Origin: Eurosta solidaginis
Lineage: Eukaryota > Arthropoda > Insecta > Diptera > Tephritidae
DNA: 64,000 bases
Direction: 5' to 3'
Assembly (NCBI RefSeq): GCF_040869045.1
Contig: NW_027136972.1
Span: forward strand, 1-64,000
Shown: piece after piece, positions 1-12,154 of the stretch
Position numbering within the stretch: the first letter of the stretch is position 1
Layout: every line of letters begins with the position of its first letter
Notes under the pieces: generated by a model
The model's database searches: none
What the model was told of the DNA's origin: nothing
What the model saw: the letters and a program-made list of their open reading frames with translations, nothing else
Position numbers and translations under genes: made by a program

Positions 1-204
1 GTATAAGTAAATTCATCTGTGTGTGACATCTCATCTCTCGCTGCCTTGTATGTAAATGTTGCTCGGCGGAATGTGTACATATGTGTAGACGCAATTATTG
101 ATTCGTTTATGTATAATGATTGAATTATTGATGTGCATTCACGTCACTGCTTAGCATCGGCTTAGAGACGATAGCATCGCTCAGTGCTGCTAACATTCGT
201 TACA
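1..204 (-). repeat. Gypsy A 3' LTR (cut by window start)
   Basis: This is identical in layout to the last 204 bases of the complete LTR at 2831-3427, with two differences (at the positions equivalent to 51 and 69). It ends in ATTCGTTACA, the inverse of the LTR start TGTAACGAAT, giving TG..CA ends. The rest lies before base 1. Confidence 0.85.
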
Positions 205-216
205 CTGCCCTCCACC
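205..216 (-). other. Polypurine tract of gypsy A
   Basis: On the minus strand GGTGGAGGGCAG lies immediately upstream of the 3' LTR and just after the integrase stop codon, the usual place of the plus-strand primer of an LTR retrotransposon. Confidence 0.7.
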
Positions 217-612
217 TAAGTCTGATCGTCCCGATCAGACAAATCTTTCGATCTAAATGCTGCTAGCATAGCCAAATGTACCACTCTTCTATTTCGTGAT
301 TTCCCAATTGCCTGTATGCGGCAGATGACATCACTGATCGTCTTCACAACTCTGTACGGGCCTTCCCAACCGCACCGATATTTCGATGGAACACCTTTCC
401 GCCGGTGAGGGTTGTATAGCAGTACCAAATCTTCCTCCTGGAAACCTTCCGAATTATTTTCCTTGTCGTACCTGTGTTCCATCTTACTACTCATTATTCT
501 GGATCGTTCCCTCGCACTCTGTTGCTCGGCCAATGAAGAACTACTTTGTAGAGCCTGTCCTTGACGGATTGGCTTCACATACTCAGTATCGTTCCGACAT
601 TTCCCAACAGTA
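216..612 (-). pseudogene. Integrase C-terminal fragment of gypsy A
   Basis: The frame (120 codons from 578, probably joined to residual sequence up to about 612) ends in a conserved integrase tail: a basic stretch, then VLLYNPHRRKG and W-EGPYRVV, resembling the GPY/F module of gypsy integrases, and a final RRVVH-LAML segment. The zinc-binding and catalytic DDE parts are absent. The stop codon lies beside the polypurine tract, as expected for the end of pol. The upstream junction near 612-660 joins it directly to the protease-distal region, so a deletion removed RT, RNase H and most of integrase. Family assignment rests on motif and position. Confidence 0.7.
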
Positions 613-659
613 GTGCGCGCTGGCTTGAAACCACCCTTGCATTCTTTCTCGGAAATTCG

Positions 660-2777
660 TTACTTCGTTTTCCTGCGTCTTTTAGGTTTTGTCAATGCCA
701 GTGTTTCTATCGCAGGTACTTTTGATTTTGATTTATTTGGCCCATTCGATCTATTAACCTTTACCTTTGAATTTCGTGGCCTTCGTCGAGTATTCTCCAC
801 CAGTACCCGATTACTGCTGAACCCTTTTTCCAAACTAAAGTTAAGTGGTATGTCCTGGTTCTTATAGCGCATAATTTTTCATCGCATATCGATCCTGACG
901 TCATGGTCAACCAAGAAGTCCACTCCCAATATGACTTCATCAACGATCTCCGCCACAACGAATTTGTGTAGAACCATGACTTTTCCAATTAATACCTCAC
1001 ATACCACTTCGCCTTGGACTTGATTATATTCGCCTGTTACCGTACGCAACCTTGCTCCAGGTAATGACTTTACCCTCCTGTAGACCAAATCAGATCGAAT
1101 CAAGGAATGAGATGCCCCCGTATCTACAGTCAGTACACGCGCTTTACCATCCACATTCCCTCTGACGGTAAAACTGCTTGATTTCCTTACAATTTGCGAC
1201 ACAGATATCACAGGACATTCAACAGCCGGGGCAAGTTTTCGTTCTTTACATTCGACACGCTCTTGCTCATTTCCGTCAGCTTTGCGTTTACGGCCACCCA
1301 CATTGTTGGAACTATTAGGACCAAGATCGCAATGACGTGCAATGTGACCTGGGTTGCCGCACTTGAAACATTTAATAACTCCGGCATTCTTCTGTTGAGA
1401 TCCCTTCAGTGCTTCCAAAATTGTGTCTACCCAATCTGGCCTTTCTACTTCCACACGGCGTGCTTTGAAAACTGGCTTACACAGAAGCGACGCTGTTTCC
1501 TGAATCAGAGCTTGTGACACCGTTTCTGCGAATGTGGGTTTTGGGTTTGCATATGTCGCTCGCTTCGTTTCTTCGTCCCGTATGCCGTTTATAAAACTCT
1601 GGATTTTTATCCTCTCGGTGTACTCCACGGGTGCGTCCGCATTCGCTAAATGTGCTAGCCTTTCAATATCCGACGCAAACTCTTGCAATGTTTCACCAGG
1701 CCTCTGGAAGCGGTTCACCAACTACATTTGGTATATCTGCCTCCTATGCTCAGTTCCATATCGTCTCTCTAGAGCGCCCATCAATGCTTCATAACAGTTC
1801 CGTTCGCCCTCTAGAATGGTTTGTAAAATCTCAGCTGCAGGCCCTTTCAACGCCACGAACAGAGCTGCAACTTTATCTTCATCATTCCAGTTGTTCGCTG
1901 TCGACGTCTTCTCAAATTGGAGCTTAAATACCTGGAATGGAACAGAACCATCAAACGTTGGGGATTTTACCTTTGGATTACTCGCTGAAACAGCTGGGCG
2001 ATTTAGTTGTAACTGCTCCATACGACCTTTTAAATCATTTACTTCTGCCTGAAATTGAGCCATTTTTGCATCCTGCGCTTCCAGTTTTGATGATACCTGT
2101 TCCAAAATTTCTGCCGACATTTCAGATATACGTGCCTCTTGCGCTTCCAATTGAGATGCCATATATGTCTTTTGGTCTTCCAGTTGAGATGACACTTGCG
2201 ACGTCATTTCTGAAATACGTGCCTCCTGTGATTCCAGTTGGGATGCCATATATGTCTTCTGTGACTCCAGTTGGGATGTTATATTTGTCTTTTGTTCTTC
2301 CAGTTGGGATGTTATATTTGCCTTTTGTTCTTCCAGTTGGGATGTTATTTTTGTCTTTTGTTCTTCCAGTTGGGATGTTATATTTGTCTTTTGTTCTTCC
2401 AGTTGGGATGTTATTTTTGTCTTTTGTTCTTCCAGTTGGGATGTTATATTTGTCTTTTGTTCTTCCAGTTGTGATGACATGTTGGTGGATATTTGTGATG
2501 ACATTTCGGACATTTGTGCCGATATTGCAGCCAATATCATGTTCAAGTCTGTGTTTGTAACTGTCTGCGATGTTTCGTTTTTCTCTTCAATTTTTGTTGT
2601 TGTTTCGTCCCCATCAGGATAAAAGACAAACTCGTCCACATCAATTCCTTGCGACTCCATTACCTCTCGTAACCGTGCTTGAAGTTCGATCTTATTGCCG
2701 GTTGTATTTAATCCACGGTTCTCCAACTCCTTTTTCAGTTGCTGGATCTTCAATTCACTGAACTTTGCCATGTCCAA
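660..2777 (-). pseudogene. Gag-protease of gypsy A with two in-frame stops
   Basis: One reading frame runs from the ATG at 2777 to about 660. It is broken by a TAG at 1722-1724 (after ...RRQIYQM) and a TGA at 879-881 (after ...VRIDMR); the three pieces are in the same phase. N-terminal residues about 4-40 look like a SAP DNA-binding motif (LKIQQLKKELENRGLNTTGNK). Residues about 100-240 are a repetitive coiled coil. A capsid-like part follows, then a CCHC knuckle (CFKCGNPGHIARHC) and an aspartic protease with VDTGASHSLI and ILGVDFL. A SAP domain in Gag is known in some insect gypsy elements; its role here is inferred. The reading frame ends shortly after protease, before any RT. Confidence 0.8.
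2257..2480. repeat. 33-bp minisatellite inside gag
   Basis: About seven copies of a 33-bp unit (plus-strand landmark TTCTTCCAGTTGGGATGTTA) encode an 11-residue coiled-coil repeat on the minus strand, TSQLEEQKTNI with N/K and I alternation. More diverged copies (LESQKTYMA, LEAQEARIS) flank it. The length multiple keeps the frame. Confidence 0.85.
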
Positions 2778-2816
2778 GTTGTATTCCCAATCTTCGGAAT
2801 TTATTCAACAATTCCT

Positions 2817-2828
2817 CTTCTGACACCA
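2817..2828 (-). other. Primer binding site of gypsy A (tRNA-Leu-like)
   Basis: On the minus strand TGGTGTCAGAAG starts two bases after the 5' LTR. It would pair with a tRNA 3' end of the type CTTCTGACACCA, which fits leucine tRNAs. The tRNA identity is from memory of that 3' end, not from a search. Confidence 0.6.
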
Positions 2829-2830
2829 AT

Positions 2831-3427
2831 TGTAACGAATTTTACTTGCAAATCCTCTTATTTGCAATCCTCTGCTAAGTTCGAATCACTAAACTGTTGA
2901 ATAAATAACTCCAATATTGAATGATGGAAAAATGGCCTTTATTAAGTACTTCACAATAACACTTATACTTTGCTACTCGCTGGCTTAATAACCAAACTGA
3001 TTGATCACTCAACTCAAACTTAATTACTTCTTACTCGCTTGCCCCGCTTTTATAGTTTACGCTGCATACTTCTAGGCTCTTCCATTTCCAGAACTTACCA
3101 ACTATATTCGTGTGTGTATAGTTCTCATATAGTTTCTACTTGTTTACAATTGTCTACTTTTTAGCGCTTCTCAGATGTACATATGTGAGTTTGTAGTTTA
3201 CAGTCTCCCGCACACACATAAGCGTATAAGTAAATTCATCTGTGTGTGACATCTCATCTCTCGCTGCCTTGTATGAAAATGTTGCTCGTCGGAATGTGTA
3301 CATATGTGTAGACGCAATTATTGATTCGTTTATGTATAATGATTGAATTATTGATGTGCATTCACGTCACTGCTTAGCATCGGCTTAGAGACGATAGCAT
3401 CGCTCAGTGCTGCTAACATTCGTTACA
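2831..3427 (-). repeat. Gypsy A 5' LTR (complete, about 597 bp)
   Basis: Starts TGTAACGAAT and ends ATTCGTTACA on the plus strand, so it has perfect 10-bp inverted ends with TG..CA. It is followed directly by satellite sequence at 3428 and preceded by the primer site. Confidence 0.85.
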
Positions 3428-4653
3428 ATAGTATATATCTCATACAACCGATTGTTCAGATAAGAAACTTTTCGCGATTTCTACCCCATTTTAACAGCTA
3501 TAAGCTTCAAATTTCACCGATTGCTTACGTATATAGTATGTATTGTTGTGTCAAAAAATCATAGAGATCGGTGATATATATAATATATATATGATGGTAT
3601 ATATAGTATATATATATAGTATATATATATTTTTTTTTACGATCTCGGCCCCATTTTAACAGCTAGAAGCTTCAAATTTCACCAAATGCTTAGGTGTATA
3701 GCATATATTGATGTCTGAACAAATCATTGAGATCGGTGGTATACATAGTATATATCTCATACAACCGATTGTTCAGATAAGAAACTTTGCGCAATTTCTG
3801 CCCCGTTTTAACAGCTAGAAGCTTCAAATTTCACAAAATGCTTACGTATATAGCATATATTGTTTTCTGAAAAAATCATAGAGATCGGTGGTATATATAT
3901 TATATACTTCATATAAACTGTCATTTTTGCCCCTTTTTTACGACTAGAAGCTTCAAAATTCATCAAATTTCATCAAATAGTTACGTTTACGTCATATATT
4001 TTTGAAATACGTGATTCATAGTCATAGTTTTTACATGCAGACCACAAAAAACGTGAAGCTTTGCATCCTCATACAGATTACCTACCTATTTTTTATTTTA
4101 TATTTATCTTAAAAATCGTTTAGATATGTTCAAATTTCACTAAATGCTTACGTGTATGGCATATATTTTTGTCTGATTGTTCAGATAAGAAACTTTGCGC
4201 AATTTCTTCCCCATTTTAACACCTAGAAGCTTCAAATTTCACCAAATTCTTACGTGTATAGCATATATTGTTGTCTGAAAAAATCATTGAGATAGGTGGT
4301 ATATATAGTATATATCTCATACAACAGATTGTTCAGTTAAGAAACTTTGCGCAATTTCTGCCCCTTTTTAACAGCTAGACGCTTCAAATTTCACCATATG
4401 CTTACGTATATAGCATATATTGTTGTTTGAAAAAATCATAGAGATCGGTGGTATATATATTATATACCCCATATAAACTCTAATTTTTGCCCCCTTTTTA
4501 CGGCTAGAAGCTTCAAAATTCATCAAATTTCATCAAATAGTTACGTTTACGTCATATATTGTTGAAATACGTAATTCGCAGTCATAGTTTTTACACGCAG
4601 ACCACAAAAAACCAGAAACTTTGCATCCTCACACAAAGTACCTACCTGTTTTT
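3428..4653 (+). repeat. Satellite monomers left of unit 1
   Basis: Monomers of the 152-bp family, beginning in mid-monomer against the gypsy LTR. They include a TA-rich variant (about 3570-3630) and two tail segments with the GTTACGTTTACGTCATAT landmark (about 3975 and 4540) that close a unit. Confidence 0.8.
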
Positions 4654-6088
4654 ATACCTTTCATGAAAATGAAATGGTATATTAATTTCGTCACGAAACT
4701 GAAAATTGTAAGTCCTTAAAGGAAAATAGATAGACCCACCATTAAGTATACCGAAATAATCAGGTTGAAGAGCTGAGTTGATTTAGCCATGTCCGTCTGT
4801 CCGTCTGTCCGTCTGTCCGTCTGTCTGTTTGTATGCAAACTAGTCCCTCAATTTTTGAGATATCTTGATAAAATTTGGTGAGCGGGTATATTTGGGTGTC
4901 CGATTAGACATTTGTCGGAACCGACCGGATCGGACCACTATAGCATATATCCTCCATACAACCGATTTTTCAGAAAAAGAGGATTTTTGTAATATCTTAC
5001 CCAATTTAACAGATTAAAGCTTCAAACTTCACCATATACTTTCGTATATTGCACATATTGTTGCCTGAAAAAATTGATGAGATCGGTCGTATATATAGTA
5101 TATATCCCCCACAACCGATTGTTCAGATAAGGAACTTTTCGTAATTACTGCCTCATTTTAAGAGCTAGAGGCTTCAAATTTCAACGAATGCTTAGGTATA
5201 TAGCATATATTGATGTCTGAAAAATCATAAAGATCGGTGGTATATATAGTATATATATGGTGGTATATATAGTATATATATATAGTATATATATATATAT
5301 TTTCGCAAATTTTAGCCCCATTTTAACAGCTAGAAGCTTCAAATTTCACCGAATACTTACGTATATAGCATATATTGTTGTCTGAAAAAATCATAGAGAT
5401 CGGTTGTATATATAGTATATATCTCATACAACCGATTGTTCAGATAAGAAACTTTTCGCAATTTCTACCCCATATTAACAGCTATAAGCTTCAAATTTCA
5501 CCGATTGCTTACGTATATAGCATATATTGTTGCCTGAAAAAATCATTGAGTTCGGTGGTATATATAGTATATATCTCATACAACAGATTGTTCAGTTAAG
5601 AAACTTTGCGCAATTTCTGCCCCTTTTTAACAGCTAGACGCTTCAAATTTCACCATATGCTTACGTATATAGCATATATTGTTGTTTGAAAAAATCATAG
5701 AGATCGGTGGTATATATATTATATACCCCATATAAACTCTAATTTTTGCCCCCTTTTTACGGCTAGAAGCTTCAAAATTCATCAAACTTCATCAAATAGT
5801 TACGTTTACGTCATATATTGTTGAAATACGTAATTCGCAATCATAGTTTTTACACGCAGACCACAAAAAACCAGAAACTTTGCATCCTCACACAAAGTAC
5901 CTACCTGTTTTTTATTTTATATTTATCTTAAAAATCGTTAAGGTATGCAGATCTGTTCACTATATATTTCTTATCTTATACATCCGATTATTCGGAGATT
6001 ACGAACGGGATAAGATTATTGTTCAGCCCCATTCATGAAAGGTATGAAGTTCTCGGCACAGCCGAAGATAGTCCCGTTCTTACTTGTT
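4654..6088 (+). mobile_element. HINE unit 1, with both termini
   Basis: The 5' terminus ATACCTTTCATGAA at 4654 is followed by a hairpin partner (ATGAAATGGTAT), the core TTAGCCATG with nine GTCC/GTCT units (4791-4826), several 152-bp monomers, the tail and a 3' terminus at 6031-6088. This is the clearest single element in the array from end to end, about 1.43 kb. Confidence 0.7.
6031..6088 (+). other. HINE 3' terminus: inverted repeat and hairpin
   Basis: ATTCATGAAAGGTAT (6031-6045) is the inverse of the 5' terminus ATACCTTTCATGAA. It is followed by a hairpin, here with one arm mutated (TTCTCGGC instead of TCTTCGGC), then CCCGTTCTTACTTGTT. Subterminal inverted repeats and a 3' hairpin are the known end structure of Helentrons and HINEs. 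Confidence 0.65.
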
Positions 6089-6698
6089 TATTTTATATTT
6101 ATCTTAAAAATCGTTTAGATATGTTCAAATTTCACTAAATGCTTACGTGTATGGCATATATTTTTGTCTGAGAAAATCATAGATACCGGTGGTATATATA
6201 GTATATATCCCATACAACCGATTGTTCAGATAAGAAACTTTGCGCGATTTCTTCCCCATTTTAACAGCTAGAAGCTTCAAATTTCACCAAATGCTTACGT
6301 GTATAGCATATATTGTTGTCTGAAAAAATCATTGAGATCGGTGGTATATATAGTATATACCTCATACAACAGATTGTTCAGTTAAGAAACTTTGCGCAAT
6401 TTCTGCCCCTTTTTAACAGCTAGGAGCTTCAAATTTCACAAAATGCTTACGTATATAGCATATATTGTTGTCTGAAAAAATCATAGAGATCGGTGGTATA
6501 TATATTATATACTTCATATAAACTGTTATTTTTGCCCCTTTTTTACGACTAGAAGCTTCAAAATTCATCAAATTTCATCAAATAGTTACGTTTACGTCAT
6601 ATGTTTTTGAAATACGTGATTCATAGTCATAGTTTTTACATGCAAACCACAAAAAACGTGAAGCTTTGCATCCTCATACAGATTACCTACCTATTTTT
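6089..6698 (+). repeat. Satellite monomers and tail between units 1 and 2
   Basis: After the 3' terminus the sequence resumes with TTTTATATTTATCTTAAAAA, monomers and the standard tail, without a new 5' terminus. It is therefore either a 5'-truncated element or the continuation of one interrupted by unit 1. Confidence 0.7.
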
Positions 6699-8086
6699 AT
6701 ACCTTTCATGAAAATGAAATGGTATATTAATTTCGTCACGAAACCGAAAATTGTAAGTCCTTAAAGGAAAATAGATAGACCCACCATTAATTATACCGAA
6801 ATAATCAGGTTGAAGAGCTGAGTTGATTTAGCCATGTCCGTCTGTCCGTCTGTCCGTCTGTCTGTTTGTATGCAAACTAGTCCCTCAATTTTTGAGATAT
6901 CTTGATAAAATTTGGTGAGCGGGTGTATTTGGGTGTCCGATTAGACATTTGTCGGAACCGACCGGATCGGACCACTATAGCATATATCCCCCATACAACC
7001 GATTTTTCAGAAAAAGAGGATTTTTGTAATATCTTACCCAATTTAACAGATTGAAGCTTCAAACTTCACCATATACTTTCGTATATTGCACATATTGTTG
7101 CCTGAAAAAATTGATGATTTCGGTCGTATATATAGTATATATCCCCCACAACCGATTGTTCAGATAAGGAACTTTTCGTAATTACTGCCCCATTTTAAGA
7201 GCTAGAGGCTTCAAATTTCAACGAATGCTTAGGTATATAGCATATATTGTTGTCTGAAAAAATCATAAAGATCGGTGGTATATATAGTATATATATGGTG
7301 GTATATATAGTATATATATATAGTATATGTATATATATTTTTTCGCAAATTTCAGCCCCATTTTAACAGTTATAAGCTTCAAATTTCACCGAATACTTAC
7401 GTATATAGCATATATTGTTGTCTGAAAAAATCATAGAGATCGGTTGTATATATAGTATATATCTCATACAACCGATTGTTCAGATAAGAAACTTTTCGCA
7501 ATTTCTACCCCGTTTTAGCAGCTATAAGCTTCAAATTTCACCGATTGCTTACGTATATAGCATATATTGTTGTCTGAAAAAATGATAGAGATCGGTTGTA
7601 TACAACCGATTGTTCAGATAAGAAACTTTTCGCAATTTCTACCCCATTTTAACAGCTATAAGCTTCAAATTTCACCGATTGCTTACGTTTATAGCATATA
7701 TTGTTGTCTGAAAAAATCATAGAGATCGGTTGTATATATAGTATATATCTCATACAACCGATTGTTCAGATAAGAAACTTTTCGCAATTTCTACCCCATT
7801 TTAACAGCTAGAAGCTTCAAATTTCACAAAATGCTTACGTATATAGCATATATTGTTGTCTGAAAAAATCATAGAGATCGGTGGTATATATATTATATAC
7901 TTCATATAAACTGTCATTTTTGCCCCTTTTTTACGGCTAGAAGCTTCAAAATTCATCAAATTTCATCAAATAGTTACGTTTACGTCATATATTTTTGAAA
8001 TACGTGATTCGTAGTCATAGTTTTTACATGCAGACCACAAAAAACGTGAAGCTTTGCATCCTCACACAGATTACCTACCTATTTTT
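6699..8086 (+). mobile_element. HINE unit 2
   Basis: 5' terminus, core with seven GTCY tetramers, monomers and tail ending ...CCTACCTATTTTT, joined directly to unit 3. No 3' hairpin. Length 1388 bp. Confidence 0.75.
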
Positions 8087-9351
8087 ATACCTTTCATGAA
8101 AATGAAATGGTATATTAATTTCGTCACGAAACCGAAAATTGTAAGTCCTTAAAGGAAAATAGATAGACCCACCATTAAGTATACCGAAATAATCAGGTTG
8201 AAGAGCTGAGTTGATTTAGCCATGTCCGTCTGTCCGTCTGTCCGTCTGTCTGTTTGTATTCAAACTAGTCCCTCAATTTTTGAGATATCTTGATAAAATT
8301 TGGTGAGCGGGTGTATTTGGGTGTCCGATTAGACATTTGTCGGAACCGACCGGATCGGACCACTATAGCATATATCCTCCATACAACCGATTTTTCAGAA
8401 AAAGAGGATTTTTGTAATATCTTACCCAATTTAACAGATTGAAGCTTCAAACTTCACCATATACTTTCGTATATTGCACATATTGTTGCCTGAAAAAATT
8501 GATGAGATCGGTCATATATATAGTATATATCCCCCACAACCGATTGTTCAGATAAGAAACTTTTCGTAATTACTGCCCCATTTTAAGAGCTAGAGGCTTC
8601 AAATTTCAACGAATGCTTAGGTATATAGCATATATTGTTGTCTGAAAAAATCATAAAGATCGGTGCTATGTATAGTATATATATGGTGGTATATATAGTA
8701 TATATATATTATTTTTTTCGCAAATTTTAGCCCCATTTTAACAGCTAGAAGCTTCAAATTTCACCGAATACTTAGGTATATAGCATATATTGTTGTCTGA
8801 AAAAATCATAGAGATCGGTTGTATATATAGTATATATCTCATACAACCGATTGTTCATATAAGAAACTTTTCGCTATTTCTACCCCATTTTAACAGCTAT
8901 AAGCTTCAAATTTCACCGATTGCTTACGTATATAACATATATTGTTGTTTGAAAAAATCATAGAGATCGGTGGTATATATATTATATACCCCATATAAAC
9001 TCTAATTTTTGCCCCCTTTTTACGGCTAGAAGCTTCAAAATTCATCAAATTTCATCAAATAGTTACGTTTACGTCATATATTGTTGAAATACGTAATTCG
9101 CAGTCATAGTTTTTACACGCAGACCACAAAAAACCAGAAACTTTGCATCCTCACACAAAGTACCTACCTGTTTTTTATTTTATATTTATCTTAAAAATCG
9201 TTAAGGTATGCAGATCTGTTCACTATATATTTCTTATCTTATACATCCGATTATTCGGAGATTACGAACGGGATAAGATTATTGTTCAGCCCCATTCATG
9301 AAAGGTATGAAGTCTTCGGCACAGCCGAAGACAGTCCCGTTCTTACTTGTT
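8087..9351 (+). mobile_element. HINE unit 3, with both termini
   Basis: 5' terminus at 8087, GTCY core, monomers, then tail and a 3' terminus (9294-9351). Its TA-rich spacer is shortened compared with unit 2. Confidence 0.75.
9294..9351 (+). other. HINE 3' terminus with perfect hairpin
   Basis: ATTCATGAAAGGTAT (9294-9308) inverts the 5' end. The hairpin GTCTTCGGC-ACA-GCCGAAGAC (9312-9332) has perfect 9-bp arms; CCCGTTCTTACTTGTT follows and is the likely element end. Confidence 0.7.
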
Positions 9352-10747
9352 TATTTTATATTTATCTTAAAAATCGTTTAGATATGTTCAAATTTCACTA
9401 AATGCTTACGTGTATGGCATATATTTTTGTCTGAGAAAATCATAGATACCGGTGGTATATATAGTATATATCCCATACAACCGATTGTTCAGATAAGAAA
9501 CTTTGCGCAATTTCTTCCCCATTTTAACAGCTAGAAGCTTCAAATTTCACCAAATGCTTACGTGTATAGCATATATTGTTGCCTGAAAAAATCATTGAGA
9601 TCGGTGGTATATATAGTATATATCTCATACAACAGATTGTTCAGTTAAGAAACTTTGCGCAATTTCTGCCCCTTTTTAACAGCTAGACGCTTCAAATTTC
9701 ACCATATGCTTACGTATATAGCATATATTGTTGTTTGAAAAAATCATAGAGATCGGTGGTATATATATTATATACCCCATATAAACTCTAATTTTTGCCC
9801 CCTTTTTACGGCTAGAAGCTTCAAAATTCATCAAATTTCATCAAATAGTTACGTTTACGTCATATATTGTTGAAATACGTAATTCGCAGTCATAGTTTTT
9901 ACACGCAGACCACAAAAAACCAGAAACTTTGCATCCTCACAAAAAGTACCTACCTGTTTTTTATTTTATATTTATCTTAAAAATCGTTAAGGTATGCAGA
10001 TCTGTTCACTATATATTTCTTATCTTATACATCCGATTATTCGGAGATTACGAACGGGATAAGATTATTGTTCAGCCCCATTCATGAAAGGTATGAAGTT
10101 CTCGGCACAGCCGAAGACAGTCCCGTTCTTACTTGTTTATTTTATATTTATCTTAAAAATCGTTTAGATATGTTCAAATTTCACTAAATGCTTACGTGTA
10201 TGGCATATATTTTTGTCTGAGAAAATCATAGATACCGGTGGTATATATAGTATATATCCCATACAACCGATTGTTCAGATAAGAAACTTTGCGCAATTTC
10301 TTCCCCATTTTAACAGCTAGAAGCTTCAAATTTCATCAAATGCTTACGTGTATAGCATATATTGTTGTCTGAAAAAATCATTGAGATCGGTGGTATATAT
10401 AGTATATATCTCATACAACAGATTGTTCAGTTAAGAAACTTTGCGCAATTTCTGCCCCTTTTTAACAGCTAGGAGCTTCAAATTTCACAAAATGCTTACG
10501 TATATAGCATATATTGTTGTCTGAAAAAATCATAGAGATCGGTGGTATATATATTATATACTTCATATAAACTGTCATTTTTGCCCCTTTTTTACGACTA
10601 GAAGCTTCAAAATTCATCAAATTTCATCAAATAGTTACGTTTACGTCATATATTTTTGAAATACGTGATTCATAGTCATAGTTTTTACATGCAAACCACA
10701 AAAAACGTGAAGCTTTGCATCCTCATACAGATTACCTACCTATTTTT
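9352..10747 (+). repeat. Satellite monomers with an extra 3' terminus
   Basis: Monomers and tail without a 5' terminus. They include a third 3' terminus at 10080-10137 and then another monomer-plus-tail run up to unit 4. The block 9352-10137 closely repeats the end of unit 3, which suggests tandem duplication of the 3' part. Confidence 0.7.
10080..10137 (+). other. HINE 3' terminus, hairpin arm mutated
   Basis: ATTCATGAAAGGTAT (10080-10094) followed by TTCTCGGCACAGCCGAAGAC, with the same arm change as the copy at 6031, and CCCGTTCTTACTTGTT. The shared mutation links these two termini. Confidence 0.65.
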
Positions 10748-12154
10748 ATACCTTTCATGAAAATGAAATGGTATATTAATTTCGTCACGAAACCGAAAAT
10801 TGTAAGTCCTTAAAGGAAAATAGATAGACCCACCATTAAGTATACCGAAATAATCAGGTTGAAGAGCTGAGTTGATTTAGCCATGTCCGTCTGTCCGTCT
10901 GTCCGTCTGTCTGTTTGTATGCAAACTAGGCCCTCAATTTTTGAGATATCTTGATAAAATTTGGTGAGCGGGTGTATTTGGGTGTCCGATTAGACATTTG
11001 TCGGAACCGACCGGATCGGACCACTATAGCATATATCCTCCATACAACCGATTTTTCAGAAAAAGAGGATTTTTGTAATATCTTACCCAATTTAACAGAT
11101 TGAAGCTTCAAACTTCACCATATACTTTCGTATATTGCACATATTGTTGCCTGAAAAAATTGATGATTTCGGTCGTATATATAGTATAATATCCCCCACA
11201 ACCGATTGTTCAGATAAGGAACTTTTCGTAATTACTGCCCCATTTTAAGAGCTAGAGGCTTCAAATTTCAACGAATGCTTAGGTATATAGCATATATTGT
11301 TGTCTGAAAAAATCATAAAGATCGGTGGTATATATAGTATATATATGGTGGTATATATAGTATATATATATAGTATATATATATATATTTTTTCGCAAAT
11401 TTTAGCCCCATTTTAACAGTTATAAGCTTCAAATTTCACCGAATACTTACGTATATAGCATATATTGTTGTCTGAAAAAATCATAGAGATCGGTTGTATA
11501 TATAGTATATATCTCATACAACCGATTGTTCAGATAAGAAACTTTTCGCAATTTCTACCCCGTTTTAGCAGCTATAAGCTTCAAATTTCACCGATTGCTT
11601 ACGTATATAGCATATATTGTTGTCTGAAAAAATCATAGAGATCGGTTGTATATATAGTATATATCTCATACAACCGATTGTTCAGATAAGAAACTTTTCG
11701 CAATTTCTACCCCATTTTAACAGCTATAAGCTTCAAATTTCACCGATTGCTTACGTATATAGCATATATTGTTGTCTGAAAAAATCATAGAGATCGGTTG
11801 TATATATAGTATATATCTCATACAACCGATTGTTCAGATAAGAAACTTTTCGCAATTTCTACCCCATTTTAACAGCTAGAAGCTTCAAATTTCACAAAAT
11901 GCTTACGTATATAGCATATATTGTTGTCTGAAAAAATCATAGAGATCGGTGGTATATATATTATATACTTCATATAAACTGTCATTTTTGCCCCTTTTTT
12001 ACGGCTAGAAGCTTCAAAATTCATCAAATTTCATCAAATAGTTACGTTTACGTCATATATTTTTGAAATACGTGATTCGTAGTCATAGTTTTTACATGCA
12101 GACCACAAAAAACGTGAAGCTTTGCATCCTCACACAGATTACCTACCTATTTTT
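10748..12154 (+). mobile_element. HINE unit 4
   Basis: 5' terminus, core, TA-rich spacer (about 11330-11390), several 152-bp monomers, tail. Very similar to unit 2 over its whole length. 1407 bp. Confidence 0.75.

Larger units (their letters stand above)
1..3427 (-). mobile_element. Gypsy-type LTR retrotransposon A, internally deleted
   Basis: Both LTRs of one element are visible. Window bases 1-204 match 3224-3427 base for base except for two substitutions that I see. Read on the minus strand the order is LTR, primer site, gag-protease, integrase tail, polypurine tract, LTR. Reverse transcriptase, RNase H and most of integrase are missing between about 660 and 612, and the gag-protease frame has two stop codons, so the copy cannot move by itself. 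The right LTR abuts the satellite array directly at 3428. Because the left flank lies outside the window, a target-site duplication cannot be checked. Confidence 0.85.

Noticed and set aside
1937..2560. Plus-strand ORF rich in Leu/Pro/Val repeats, apparently a membrane repeat protein
   Set aside because: It is the complement of the coiled-coil minisatellite of gypsy A gag, which has the recognisable domains on the other strand.
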